The notes under the pieces were generated by a model. The model worked only from the letters and a program-made list of their open reading frames with translations, was not told the DNA's origin and did not search any database. From positions 122,501-186,500 of the forward strand of contig JAWWUD010000106.1 of assembly GCA_033964015.1 (NCBI GenBank): a stretch of DNA of 64,000 nucleotides, given 5' to 3'. Shown in pieces: positions 22,910-35,820 of this stretch. Both the position numbers and the translations under genes were made by a program. How positions within the stretch are numbered: position 1 is the first letter of the stretch; each line of letters starts with the position of its first letter. This DNA is from Scolanthus callimorphus (lineage: Eukaryota > Cnidaria > Anthozoa > Actiniaria > Edwardsiidae).

Positions 22910-25900
22910 AAGCATCTTGGGCACTTGTTTAGGCTTCCTGTGTTATCAGGGGCGTCCACGACCTCTCGACCGCTGAGTCTATTATCAGGTTGTACTTCTC
23001 CACCGTGAAACATATCATCTGATGACTGAGTGTTCAGTGGACCACGGGCTCGCATGGGAGGCTGCGAATGAATCAAACCATGATTTAGACGAGGTTATTT
23101 TCTTCGATCAAACTACTGTTGATAACGCGATGCATGCGAGTTTGATATCACGAGCACCAGCCAGACAATTTACAACACTGAAGAGCGTGCAACCTCCTTT
23201 AAAGAGCCTGTGTCAGCCGCCATTGATAGCATAGCGACATACCAAGTCGAAAAAAGCATCCATTTCCATCAGCTGATTTAGAGAATATAGAGCTATTTTC
23301 TCGATTGAATTTCGTAAATCAAATCTGAAACTTTGATTTAGATGTTTATTAAGAGATTTCTACATAAAATTCGTCTTCTAATATCGAACGAAAATAATAA
23401 CAAAGGCGTGGCTGACACGGGCTCTTTAAGGTAGCTTTCACTAGCGACATAAGTGGAGACGCAGACGGTAGACGCTTATGTTGAGTGTCAAAATCAAAGG
23501 AAACGGTAGCGGAAACGTCAGCGTCAGGAAGCAGAATGGAATATTTCCTTTTTGTAACGTCCCCTCCACTTGTTGCCTGAATCTCAGCCGTTTTTTCTTC
23601 TTACACTCCAACACTCGTTGCGTGAGAAAAAACGACTGAACGCCGACTTCCAAAATGCGTGCCCATAAATTGCATGATTCTCGAGATCTTGTGAATGGAT
23701 GGTGATTGGTCAGTTTCTTAATGAGCTTATAATATGCATAGTTTTCAGTGGCCAAGAGAAAAATGCACTTAAAAGCAAATTCATTGCAGCCCACAGAACG
23801 GCTTAAATTTATCCAGAAATATACCTCAGTCGGCGTTCAGTCAACTTTTCTCCCGCAACGAGTGTTGGGGTGTAGGAAGAAAAGACGACTGAAATGCAGG
23901 CCACTCTACTTGACGATGACAACCTTAAGACTTACTTGTTGTTGCCATGACATCCCGTACAGTCCTGCCCCTGTCTGGTAACCTGGGTAGTTCGCCGGGT
24001 TGTACTACAGGAAACAAGTCACAACACATGTAAGTGGAAAGTAAGTGCGAATTACTCACGACACTCATCTAAAATCCACTCTGTTTACCAACAATGTAGC
24101 TCAGAACCCAATTCACACGAGACCGGCACAAAACCGGACCGGTGCAATTCTGGTACGGTACCGCTTGTTCATACGGTACCGGTACAATTCTGGTACGTTT
24201 TGTTACGGTGTTCACACGGGACCGTGCACGCCTAGCCGTGCCAAAATCGGTCCGGTACCGCAGGTCCCGTGTGAACGCGCGACGGTACCGTACCAGAATT
24301 GCACCGGTCCGGTTTTGTACCGGTCTCGTGTGGACGGGGTCTCATTCTTGTGATGGACCATTCAATAACTGCGCGCTCTCTTCAGTTTACAAACATACTA
24401 TACACGTCTCAAAACTATCAGGATGCAGCGCACACGTAATCATTTGACTGCAAGAGGTTGAATTAAACTTATTATTATTATCATCGTCAAATGTCCCTGA
24501 TTTATCGACCTGCATTGCGAGTCCTAAAGTGATGACGTCACAAAACAAAATTTTCAATTTAGCAATATTTGCTCCTTGATTTCGAAAGGGCATATCGATT
24601 GAAAGCTACACACCAAAAATGAGGTGAATCGGTTGAAATGCGACCGAGATATGGCCCGCTGAATACATAATTTTCTTTAACAAATCACTGTACTTTTGGT
24701 TCAGTTCATAAAGTTGGGCCATAGCTCGGTCGCATTTCAACCGATTCACCTCATTTTTGTCATGCAACGTTCGTCGACGTTGGTCTTTCATTATCCGTGG
24801 ACTAAAATCTGAAATTCGAAATTTTTCAAATTTGTGACGTCACATTTTAGGACTATTAAGTGCGCCTGCTCTTCTTTATTCAGAAATGTCCAAGCCGTGT
24901 CACACAACTACCAGAAGGTAGCGCGCGCTCGTTAATTGTTTGTTCGACAAATATCCCACATTTTCCGAGTTGCCCTGATGAAGGCTTTTAATAAACAAAG
25001 CCGAAAATTTGGCAAAACAGTTATTCTGAATGGCAACATTTACCGACATGCAGGGCGCGCGTGCGTTATAGCTGGAATCGCCCATTCATTGACCTACTTA
25101 ATTTCGTTTCGTGCGCGCTACGAGAGAACGGTATACCTGTGTGTGTGCTGGCCGCGTCATAGCTTGGGCTCTCTCCAGTTGTGACTGCTCTTGGAGTAAT
25201 CGGCGCTCTTCCATGTTGTACTCGTCTCTGAGGGCGCGTAACCTGGCCTGCTGCTCGGCCACGGCCTGGGACCGTCTCGTCATCTCGCTAGCATGTTCAT
25301 CAGACGCACGGTACTAGACAAGTAATAAACATTAACAGTATTATTTATCTACTTATGCTGAGATTGATCCGTCAAGGCGTGGTGACAACATGGGCTAGAT
25401 ATATATGGCAATATTATACTGAGCCCCCCTCCCCCCCCCCCCCCCAAACCACCACCAAGCGCCCGATAAAATAAAAACACAAAGCTGCGCAATAGACCAA
25501 ATCGGCTAACAGTGTTTACATCTTGTTGCCACCCAATGCAGATCATGTGATGATTCCTTTGGTTGGTTGCAATTGTCCAATTTTTCTTACTCGGCCGATT
25601 GCACGACTGTATGTGCAGAACAAACAAAAGTATCCACCCAAAGGGATCATAACATGATCTGAAATGGGTGGCAACAAGATGTTAACACTGTTTGCCGATT
25701 TGGAATATTTACTTTTCTCCGTTGCTAGTATTCACTAGGTAGTGAGGGTCAATGAATTCCTTTGTTATGAATATAAATGACAGTGGCCAATCAGAAAGTA
25801 GCATGACGTAACCTCATTTCCTAGGGTCCGAACGGAAAAACAACACAGGGTTCCCATTGAAAGATAAACTAACACAGAAAAACATTTCTGTTATTTTACC

Positions 25901-28900
25901 GGAAACGTGAGCTCCCTGTAACGCCATGTCTGTTAAAGGATCAGTAACTTGAGGTGATATGTATGGTTTCTATTCACGACTTTATCACGTGAATACTGCG
26001 TGTTATTTACACAATGTGAGTCGATAATATATTCGAGACATTCTCGCGTGAATATCACGTGTTATTTACCACAGCACGTGTTTTCTGATTCGACTGCTGC
26101 TGACGTCTCAGCCGCTCATTTTCTTGTCGCTCTCGTCGGAAGTCTTCCTCGTAAACACGAAGCTGCAAGCAAATGAGAATTGTAAACTTGTTTATAATTA
26201 TAGCAAGACACCACGATGTTTGACAGGGGCATAATATTTGTTTTCCTTAATTAACACCTAAATACAAAAATTCTAGTCGCCAAACAGTGACGTTTGGTCA
26301 CCTGGGGTCGGATCCTGAAAGGTATGATAAAGTTATCCACGGGTAAAAGTTATCTGTTGTATAGGTTTTGTTCAGGATTTATCGGTTGGATAAGCGTTTA
26401 TCCACTGATAACTCTTAAGGGGTGGACCATTAGAAATTGGGGGAGGGGGGGTGGCAATTCCCAAAAAAAAAATTCGAGCAAGGCCAATCCTTCCAAAAAA
26501 AAAAATCCAAGAGATCCAAGCTAGTAAAAAACATGATATAAATTCCGAAAAAAATTCTTGCACAACCTGATCCCCGAAAAAAAAATTCATGCACAAAAAA
26601 ATTGCCACCCCCCCTCCCCCAATTTCTAATGGTCCACCCCTAACTGGCCTTCTAGGAACCGGCCCCTGATCGCCATCTTTTTTCTTCCGAATTAATGCTG
26701 TTGACAGCTAAGGGCATTATTTAAAACCTACAGACTGGAAAGGTAAGTCGCCATTTGACGACTAGGTTGAAATGTTTGCTCGCCAAACCCTGAATCTAGT
26801 CGCCATTGCCGAGAGCCATCATCAGTACCTGATCCTCCAATGCCAGTACTTGTTCTTTGACAGCCTTTAGCTCCCCAGCGAGTTTCTCCTTCTCGCTCTG
26901 TGCCCTCTCTCGGTCCGCCCGCTCACTCGTGAAGTCGTCGGCGTACGTGCGCAACTGCTGCTTCATAACCTCAATTTCATTCACAAGATCTGCGTCACGT
27001 GGCAGTGACATTTCACTTTCTAGGGAGGGTGGGGCTGGGGGTATAGCACTCAGTGAAGGCCGCTGACCTAATTGCTGCTGCTGTGTGATCTGCAACAAAC
27101 AAACGAATCACTTGAGGTCAAACGGCAAGTTAATAAAGAGGGTTGTACATGCGTGTAGCTTTACTACTGTAAGTAAATATGCTTTATATTGGTGCATGAC
27201 TGTGAATTAATTTGGTAACCATGAGGCGCTATAGAAGTGTATCTTATAGCGCTGTCAACGCTGACATAACCCATTAAAATGCACTAACCAGAGATGGACT
27301 GGTTCACAGAGCAAAGGGTGCTTTTAAATCTACTGTTGGCACAGAAGCATTAGATTGTTGATGAACAGTGAACAGCGCTATATTATCACTGTTACAATAT
27401 TGGAGCAAACATCACCTGCACGTTTTGCATGCCTATTTTCCCGTTGGTTTTCAACGGCAATTTAAAAGGTGATCATCCAAAACTCGGTTACTCGGTCTAC
27501 TGGGAAGAGTGGTAATGGTGCACTGGTGCACAAACCTGATTCCAGAAACTCTGAGTGTCCGTCCATCCTGCGGCGTTCTGAGGGTTTGAAAGGTGCATCT
27601 CAAGAGCAGTTGCACGTGACTTATACCTCTCGAGTTCTGCGTTCATGGTTACACGCTCAGCTTCCAGAGTGGCAACTTTGTCAGTCAAAACCTAGACCAA
27701 TCAACATCGTGATAATATGTTAGCTCCCATTCAGCAATATCCTAGCACAGGGAGCCCAAATGTTGTCCCTAGAGCTTTTGGTCCTCTGGCAAGCAGAAGG
27801 CAGATCTCTGCTGGTAGATCCTTCAATATGGTACACTACAATGTCCACAGTATGAATATCCTCCACGCTTTATAGAATGAGGATATACAGACGGACACTA
27901 AAGTGTTCCATATATGAAGGATCTAGGAGCAGTGGATCCTTCATAATATGGTACACTATAGTGTCTTCCATATGTAAATATCTCCCATGTCTTATTATAG
28001 AACAAGTTTATACAGCAGAGGTTCTCCTGTCAGGAACTCTGAGGCCACTAGCTGTACAAAAAAGGTTCTTATGAGATCGACACAACAAACAACATAACAT
28101 GTCACACCTATCAAACACACAGTATTTGACAGTGCAGTCTTTGACAGCAGGCGACCAATACCATGGAGCCTTGGCTCCTGTATGCTCATAACCGAGGCGA
28201 TTGGAGCTCCCGATGTGAAGTTCGGCTGCGGCTGCCAGATGATGATGATAAGATGATGATGATGTGCACATGTGTACCTGTATTTGCTCAATTGCATTCT
28301 GCTTGGCTTTCTTTTCGGCATCTATCATGGACTTAGCAGAAAGCCATAACTTTTCTTTTTTATCCTGATCGCCACTTCGGAAGAATTCAAGTTGCTGCTT
28401 GAGTTCATTAATTTCTGTTTTGGCTTTGGCTTCAAGTTTCTTGTACTGAGTGTCCCAAGCATGGTTCACGTCTAGTATCTGCAGGAGAGAATCAGTGTGT
28501 AAGGGAAATGCAGTCGATGTTGTGGTGACTGTAGTTTTAAAAAGGTCACTGGAGACATCACAGTCACAAAAATGTATTAAACTGACGAAAATAAAGCCCT
28601 CTTGTTCGACCATGTGGAAAGGACATTAAGTTGAACATCTGCTGCCAGGAATTTTGAGGAAAGCACAGATTGAGGTGGTCACTGATAACTTAAAGGTGGC
28701 CAGTCTCAGAACAGAAAAAAAAAGATGATTGGAAGGCACGAAAGAAGTTGCGGAAAACCCATGAAACATCATATGTACCCGCCTCCCAGTGGACATAAAT
28801 ATCAAAATACATGTAGCTGTGATGAATGTAACAAGGCTTACAAAAGTAGAAACAATACACTAGATTGCCGAGTTTATACTGAATATTGGAGGCTCTAGTG

Positions 28901-31900
28901 GCAGACAAAACTGGATGTTTTGCAGTGACATTTTAGGCAATATTGGCCAATCAGAATCGAATATGCTTAATCCAAGAGGCAGTTTTGTACTAGTTCTGTC
29001 CTGGACAAAATTCCTTTCTGCACTCCAGGAGTCTCTAAAAGAAGACTTCCACGGACTTTTCAGGACAACAATAAAAATCCAGGACTTTCCAGGAAACAAA
29101 AAAACCCTGAAAATGGTACCTGTTCCTTGAGAGTGATTGCCTCATTCCTCTCCTGTCTGATCTGTTGTAAGGAATGTTGCAAGTCCTGCAGTTGAATTTT
29201 GTAGTCCTCACAGGCTGCACATGTGTGTCCAGTCTCGCTACCACTAGGTCGGGATCCTGGCTCAGTTACCTGGGCAATAACAAGATTGGACCATGTAAGT
29301 AAAAATTCCAGTAAGTAAGTAAAATGTCCCTCTAACCCCTACCAGGTAAAGGTACAATTTCCCACTGTTGTCATGGGAACCTCCTTATTGCTACTATGCC
29401 TTACCCATGTAAATGTAACACAGAGTCTGTAACAAACAGAATGATGAAACTGTAAGGTAGTTTAAAAGTAAGGAACTTTATTAACGTCTCAAATGTATTA
29501 AGCTGTGCACGAGTGCACTACTAATTGGGGAGACGGTGCACACCTTACCCCCTTTCTCTATCAGAGCTCCAGGTGAAAGGAATTCAAAGCCATAAGCAAG
29601 CTACTCGGAATAGAGAAAAGTCGATACGGTTGGTCGATCCGGGATTCAAACTCAGGACCGTACACACAGTGTGCCGTGCACAAACACACTGCGCCACCTA
29701 CACTCAGGGACAAAAATAGCTGAGACTCTTTCTTACTGTACACGAAAAATAGAGAATTCGTTAAAACTCACTTTAAACATGCTCAGCCCCCTCCCCCCTC
29801 TTCAATGTTGGAGGACACTGATTGGTCTGGAAACAACATTGATGTGGGGGAGGGGGGGAGGTGGCGAAGGGCTCTGCAAAAGGGATTTTGTACGTGTTTA
29901 AAGCCGTTATTTTACTTTAATCGTAATTTGCCTAGGGGGTCTCAGCTATTTTGTCCCTGAGTGTCTGAAAGCAATAGTAAGCTGTATCTCATCGAAACAA
30001 GGGAATTGAGGAGCAAAATAATTGGTCTTATTTGAAAGATCTCGAGAAGCTGAACGTGTTACATAGTCAATTATCCTCGTCAATTGCAGTGCTAATTAAT
30101 GACGTCATGAAATAGATATTTTGGAATTAGGCGCACGCTTGAGATATGGGCAAGTAGACGGCCATATCGCCAGAAAAGCGAGCATATGTGAAGTATTTGA
30201 AAAATGATTGAGGATTTAGCGTTTCCAAAATATCAACAATACTTGGGCTTCCGAGAGCATCTATTTTTAAATAGTAAAAGAGCCTTCGGATGCCTGCAAA
30301 AGGCCAAAAAAGGAAGGTGAAGGAAAACAGCGGGAGCGCCCGAAGAAGTCTCTAAAACGAACGAGGGGTTGATACTATGACAAATTTGAGAGGCAAAGGC
30401 TGAGGAAGGCAAAACTGTGACAAGGAGATTGCTACTACCAATACTTCTATAAAATAACATTGTTTTCTTACGATCACATTTGCAGTGCAATTTTTAGAAC
30501 ATTAATAGAAGCGAATTTGCATTTCCGGTTCTATGTTGTCACTTCCGGTTTGGAATTGCCCGTTACTTGGTTGGGAAAACTTCCAATTTGCATGTTATAA
30601 ATCACTTAGAACTTTTTTAAATTATTCCTATATAAATCACAATCTCTTTTGACAGCACATTATCTCATTTCGAGCAATGGGATAGCCAGATATTAATTTT
30701 CAAACGAGTAACCACGAGTAACCAAACAGTCTAAAAGAACTGACTCAATCATTATTATAGATTTGTAATTTGCCTAGGGGGTCTCAGCTATTTTGTCCCT
30801 GAGTGTAGCCATATCTGAGCTGTTTAGAGCTGAGCCCAGTCGGGTCTATGGCTGCAAAGTTCCCAATACCTGTGAAAGTGTTGAGCTGGAAGTGAGTTGC
30901 CTGGACAAGACCGGTTCTGACGAAAACCTTGGTGATGACAAAGTCCCTTCTTCAGGGACATCATCTCGTTTTACTACCACAACTTCCTTGAGAAAGTCAA
31001 GTTCATCTTGGAGCTGACCTAGTTCCTGCTTGCCATCATCAATCTGTTTTTTGAGTTGGGCCATTACCTTTTCTTGGGATTCCTGTGGATATGCAAGGAC
31101 AACCATTGGATCAGATTAGATATTGTACAGGGCTGCTTCCATATTCGTATATCCTTCAGTGCGTAGCAGAAAAAGAAAGAAAGAATACTCATGGGAATGC
31201 CACGTGATCTGAAATGGGAAAACATTATGCTCAAGCCGAGGAGGTCTATTATTATAGGTAATTCATAAAAAATCTAGAAGAAAATCCTTTAGATGAAAAC
31301 TGCAAAAACTGAGAACACTATCATTACTAGAATTCACACACATATTTACAGGAATGTCTGTATCAGAAAGTGCAATTTTTAATCCCCTCAAGGGTGGATC
31401 TACCTGGGGGCCAGGTGGGTCTTTTCACACAGAAAAAGAAACCAAGCTAGTGGTGCACGGACCTCCAACAAGGTAATTATAAATTGTTTTGACTAACTTT
31501 ATTGAAAACATCATATATTATTTCTAAAGCTCTAGAATAGAAGAAAAGGAATATTATATTTTTTTATTAAATATAATATTGATAACAAACCTGTGCATTT
31601 TCTATTTGGATAAACTGTTCCTTGAGTTTTTCTTCCTCACTTGCCAGACCCCAAAGAAAAGTCTCCCTCTTCTTGGCCTCCTGACTACTTGACTTCAGGT
31701 GTGACAGAAGTCTCTGGAGTCTTGTCGTCATTTCAACACAACCATCTTGTCCCTCACACCTTTTCAATGCTTCTTCCACCTTTATGATTAACTGTTCTGT
31801 GTCTTGCTTCAGATTCTGGAATCCTGTCTTAAGGTCCTGAGGGAATTGAGACAGCAACAAACTTCAGGTCCAGCCATTGCATGTAAACTAATAAATCTGG

Positions 31901-34165
31901 ATGGCAGGGGTTTCAATAGAAGGTGGCTGCCAGCAGTGAACCACCGCCTACTTCACTTCTGACCACCGACAACTTTTGTGGGCTGTATAACTGATCAGTT
32001 TCAGAAAATATTAAAGCAATAGAATACATGAATATACCAATTATCTTTCCCTCAAAATGCAGAAAAACGCCTTTTTTGCTACTGAAATTTCGACATTTTT
32101 TCGAGGGCATATGCCCCCGTACCCTCCTATAAGGCTCAGGCCTTATGCTTTTTGTATGGGACCCCCAAACCCAGCCGCCTAATTCCCAACCTAGCCTGCT
32201 ACTTCAAAACTTATTGAAACCCCTGGATGGTAACAGGACAGCCTGAATCTCAGCCATCTAGAGAAGGAAATAATTTTCTCACTTGATCAGACATAGTCCA
32301 TGAAAATGTTTTGTACTTGGTTCCCTCTGCTGGAAAGTTGGCCGGACATATCTGAAAATTACTCCAATGACCAGTAGTAATTTCCAGGCTCTGAGCCATC
32401 CACTTGCTTTTGTTGTTACCTTACTTTGGGAAAGGAGATTTGGCTGCCTAATTACCATTTTCTCATTTATTAACGCTGAAAACAAATTCTGACCCAAAAT
32501 TGTTCAGTGCAATTTCAGTAACACCACAGGGAAACAGCAAATTCCATGACAACAGATGCCCCAAACTAAAAACGGGTGTGGCAACTTCCGAGCCAGACAC
32601 CTTGGTGACACAATTATTATTGAAAAGGGCAATGCATTGTTTTGGAAACATTGTCAGACAAAAGAGTGAGAAAATCTTGTGCTGAATTCAGACATTCTTT
32701 TCTCACAAAGTGAGGTACAATTGGATCTAATAAACAGCTGAAATTCAGGCTTTAGGCTTTGATTGTTCTGTTTTGTACTTTTTACAATTAAAATATTACA
32801 AATGTAATAACTCTGAAAAGGAATACTGAAAAAGTAAAACATCAGAGACAAGCTGAGATCTGAGTATAATGCTCAGATTGGAAAACTTCAATACTGGGAT
32901 ACTGATAATGTTGAGATTGCAATTCAATACAAAACAAACCTTAATGTGCAGGTCTCCGCCGAGCCTGAGTGAGGCCATACTAACGCTATAATCCATTGAC
33001 TGTGAGGAATCGTCTCTCTTCATGTTGACATATTCAAACGCCCCAAGTGAAGACTCTGAGAGACTCCCTGTATTATCGCCAGGTTTTGACAAGTAACAAC
33101 GAGTTGATTTCTCTGGAGTGGCTTCTGGTTGCTGTGGTAAGGCTGCACCTGCATGCGGTTTCCCTGGTGACAATGCTCCAGACTGTGGTTGCCATGGCAA
33201 TAGCTGAGGCTGTTTTGAGGCACCATTGTCCAGATTCTGAGTAGAGCTGTGTAGGCTTGAGAGTGACTGAAGTGACTGCAAGATTGTAATGTCAACCCCC
33301 TTTTCCTTAAGTTGCTCCTTAAGCTCAATGACCTCTTGCTTTAGTTTCTCCTTTTCTTCTTCAGATTCCTGAAGTACTTTTCCTTTAAACAAACATAATT
33401 GATCAAATAAGTAATGAAAATGTGCCTTAACACCAAAACATGTGACTGACTTTACAAAACGATTGAATGGCTTTCCAGTTTCAGCGAACAGCTTTTCTCT
33501 GGCAAACGACTTTACAGAACATGCAAAATATGATGTTAGTAACTAGAAAGCAACTTTCCTGAAGGGACGAACAAGACTTCCAACAAGACTTCAAGCCTTG
33601 TGAAGGAGCTGTGAACATGTTTTGGAGCCGAACGAAAATTATTAAGTGTATATTTTCCTGAAGAAGGATAAGATAATGTTGGGGGATAAGAATTTTTAGT
33701 TTCCATTTCTTATGTATGACAGTTTGTCTTTCACACATAACTCTTATTAAAAAAAAATTATAATAAAATAAAATAATAATATTGCTATTTTTTTGCTTGT
33801 ACTTTATTTTATACTAAGCTTCTGCCCTGGTTTCTATATTTTGGCTTGAAACTGGACAGCTCTCAGCCAGTAAAACATTATAAACAGTGATATGAAATTT
33901 GCAAACAGTTAATGGTGGTATGCACCAGTGATTTTGTGACCTGCCTGTTCAAAATAGACACTTTATAATTATAAATCTCTACATCTGCTTCACTCATCAT
34001 CACACACTGAACAATTAAAATGTTTTGATCAAGAGTTATGCCCATACCTAGAACCTGAACTCCTTGTACTCTTAGTTTCAGAGTCCTATTTTCCAGCTGC
34101 AGTCTTTGATTCTGTTGCTGATAAAGACTAAGGTGTTCATCCTCTCGTTCATCCATCTGATCCAT
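22846..34165 (-). CDS. TNIP1: TNIP1/ABIN-like ubiquitin-binding NF-kB regulator, complete CDS
   Basis: Coiled-coil adaptor; family members bind polyubiquitin and A20 and restrain NF-kB and cell-death signalling. Coding exons: 34165-34048 (exon begins 34189), 33382-32940, 31836-31591, 31082-30870, 29269-29120, 28478-28278, 27691-27536, 27089-26829, 26162-26070, 25313-25137, 24004-23936, 23061-22846. All have GT-AG ends and matching phases; total 2343 bases, 780 aa. The N-terminus (LENRTLKLRVQGVQVLGK) matches the start of vertebrate TNIP1. Residues about 391-509 resemble AHD1 (DVNHAWDTQYKKLEAK). UBAN-like motifs are at about 551-571 (QLRTYADDFTSERADRER) and 597-613 (LRVYEEDFRRERQENER). The C-terminal CPRC...H...C zinc finger (about 755-779) resembles the NEMO/optineurin/ABIN-2 type. 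Residues 60-187 are Ser/Pro/Gln-rich. The ATG at 34165 is chosen although the exon frame is open upstream, because no earlier ATG was found. The second UBAN-like motif is unusual. Confidence 0.9.
23201..23429. mobile_element. MITE, family B
   Basis: Ends AAAGAGCCTGTGTCAGCC and GGCTGACACGGGCTCTTTA match the copy at 8491-8723. It lies in the last intron of the TNIP1-like gene, 140 bp upstream of the zinc-finger exon. Confidence 0.85.
23571..23905. mobile_element. Foldback element with about 75-bp arms
   Basis: The left arm contains CTTACACTCCAACACTCGTT followed by GCGTGAGAAAAAACGACTG. The right arm has the inverse (GCAACGAGTGTTGGGGTGTA). It ends about 30 bp before exon 11 of the TNIP1-like gene on its 3' side. 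Confidence 0.75.
24107..24343. mobile_element. Highly palindromic MITE (ACCGGTCCGGTTTTG words)
   Basis: Arms run CACACGAGACCGGCACAAAA and its inverse, ending TCTCGTGTGGACGGGGTCTC. Internal ACCGGACCGGTGCAATTCTG is repeated inverted near the right end. It is in intron 10 of the TNIP1-like gene. Confidence 0.85.
24520..24853. mobile_element. MITE with nested inverted arms and TGACGTCAC ends
   Basis: Outer ends AGTCCTAAAGTGATGACGTC and TGTGACGTCACATTTTAGGACT are inverted. An inner pair (CAAAAATGAGGTGAATCGG and its inverse, about 44 bp per arm) is almost perfect. It lies in intron 10 of the TNIP1-like gene. Confidence 0.82.
25490..25709. mobile_element. MITE, family A (CAATAGACCAAATCGGC ends)
   Basis: The left arm CAATAGACCAAATCGGCTAA continues with CATCTTGTTGCCACCC and CAGATCATGTGATGA. 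The right arm is its inverse. Other copies: 46783-47009 and a diverged one at 34421-34632. It lies in intron 9 of the TNIP1-like gene. Confidence 0.85.
26415..26643. mobile_element. MITE with about 45-bp near-perfect TIRs
   Basis: TAAGGGGTGGACCATTAGAA at the left is matched by TTCTAATGGTCCACCCCTA at the right, and the similarity runs on through AATTGGGGGAGGGGGGGTGG. Oligo-A blocks fill the interior. It lies in intron 8 of the TNIP1-like gene. Confidence 0.88.
29515..29705 (-). mobile_element. tRNA-derived SINE (family S1), uninterrupted copy
   Basis: On the minus strand it begins GGTGGCGCAGTGTGTTTGTG and has the box-B-like GAGTTTGAATCCCGG, then GCTTATGGCTTTGAATTCC and AGCTCTGATAGAGAAAGGGG. 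It is the template for recognising the split copy at 12345-12930. It lies in intron 4 of the TNIP1-like gene. Confidence 0.72.
29699..30807. mobile_element. TIR element with ACTCAGGGACAAAATAGCTG ends
   Basis: ACACTCAGGGACAAAAATAG occurs at 29699 and in inverse both near 29963 and near 30807 (GGGGTCTCAGCTATTTTGTC then CCTGAGTGT). This marks a 265-bp element, or a longer 1.1-kb one with a duplicated right end. No transposase frame was found. It fills most of intron 4 of the TNIP1-like gene. Confidence 0.65.
31152..31255. mobile_element. Half copy of MITE family E
   Basis: Contains GAATACTCATGGGAATGCCA then CGTGATCTGAAATGGG and GCCGAGGAGGTCTATTATTA, matching one arm of the element at 5421-5622. 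It lies in intron 3 of the TNIP1-like gene. Confidence 0.65.
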
Positions 34166-34420
34166 TGCTAGATAATCTTTGAAAGTGTTCTAGTAAAATT
34201 ACTGTCAAGAAAAAGAAGAGACTAATGTTTCAAGCATGTGCAGAGTCCTTGACCTTGACCAAAGAACAAAGTGTGACACTCAGCAGAAAGTATGACATGT
34301 GCAATTAAATACATGACATAGCGTGAGGTGCACCATATTATGATCAAATGATGATCAGACATAGGGCCTTACTCAGCAGTTCATGACCACATTATACATG
34401 GCAATTAAGCAACACAGCAA

Positions 34421-34632
34421 TATACAAAATCAGCTAACATTGTTTACCTCTTGTAGCCAACTGATTGAAATCATGTGATGATTCATTTGAAAGGATATAA
34501 TTGTACAATTTCTCACAGGATCGAGCACATGCAAGTAACATGTACAAAATGAACAATGGCATCCTCCCAAATGAATCATACTCAAATCATTTGATTTTGA
34601 GTGGGCGTCTGTTAACTCAGGCTACTATGAGC
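34421..34632. mobile_element. Diverged family-A MITE
   Basis: CAATATACAAAATCAGCTAA, CATCTTGT-like and ATCATGTGATGATTCATTTG words match the left arm of the copies at 25490 and 46783. The right arm is eroded. It lies just upstream of the first coding exon of the TNIP1-like gene. Confidence 0.55.
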
Positions 34633-35232
34633 ATGGCAGAATTTTAATGCAGATATTTCACGGTTATCTGCACTTCTACTTACAAATTATATGCAGACTG
34701 TCTTCTAAACAGCTTTTAACATTTGGTGGTTCAGTTAAGAATTTGTCTCAAATATTGCAAGAACTGGCAAGCCACCCCTCTCAGAGTACCCAGGCAAAAA
34801 CTTGGTCATAGTGGATTTCTGTCTTGTGAATAGTACATGTAAGTATGCCCAGTTTGAACCATGAAAATGGATATCTTTATCAAATTATGCAATCATCTCA
34901 CAATAATTTACTCTGGTGTTTCTTGTTGTAGTCTGTCTTATCTAGTATGCTCTTAAGTATAAATACTGTTTCAAGGCACAAATATGGACGTGCTGGAAGG
35001 TATTTCATCACGACCAGAAAGAGAAACTTGCATCAATAGGAAAAGACGCCCCCTACCTTGGGGGGAGTCCCCCAGGGAACGAAACCTGATGCGTACGTGC
35101 TTCGATGTAAAAACTTATGACTTCCTTCCATGAATTTTACTTCAGCTGATCAAATAGACCATTTTACGTTAAAAATCATGATTCTTTCGATATACACTCT
35201 AAAAATAAAGAGAGGGATTTAGGAATACCAAC

Positions 35233-35312
35233 CTTCAGGATCTGAAACGAGTCTAAACACGAAACATGATCGGTCGAGCAGCCGCCATCTTGATTCCTGG
35301 GTACGCAACAAT
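35233..35312 (-). promoter_or_regulatory. Possible 5' noncoding exon / transcription start region of the TNIP1-like gene
   Basis: The minus strand carries AATCAAGATGGCGGCTGCTC, a short 11-codon open frame ending in TAG, then CCTGAAG followed by a GTTGGT donor at 35232. The first coding exon (34189) has a proper acceptor, so an upstream noncoding exon must exist; this is a candidate placed by context only. Confidence 0.3.
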
Positions 35313-35820
35313 CGTCCTATTAAGTCTCAGCTTTGAATGCAAATACATCAAAATCTCTCCACAAAACACGCCGTTAAAAGGCATTCAACCTAGAGTCGAT
35401 TAAGGCTAGTATCTTGAGCTAGAAATTCCTTCCTCCGCATTTATGCTCCCGACAACAAGCCAACTCGCACTTCAGCGCGCCAAGCTACAGAAGGACTAAG
35501 CGTTTTGCATATTAATGAGGGGAATCCCCTAATTCTATCGCGCGTTCTGATTGGTCCACAGGCCGATAACAATGAATATGCACATAAGCAAATTTGGAAA
35601 AAAATTCCCTTCTCCGCGTCACAAACACATAAACAATCTCGAAACCGAAAACGGGAAATAAATGAAGTCAATGTGGAATAACAGGATTTTTTAGTTGTAT
35701 TAGAAAGCAGTCCCAATAAGGTTTTTTTCCTCACTAGTACTACATGTGAAACAGGGATTTTTCCGTCTTACACTCTATACTAAACAGGGATATTTTCCAA
35801 TGACAATGGTAGGCCCGTTT

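Noticed and set aside
34165..34189. Translation start of the TNIP1-like gene upstream of 34165
   Set aside because: The frame is open to the acceptor, but the candidate upstream exon has no ATG in the matching frame.
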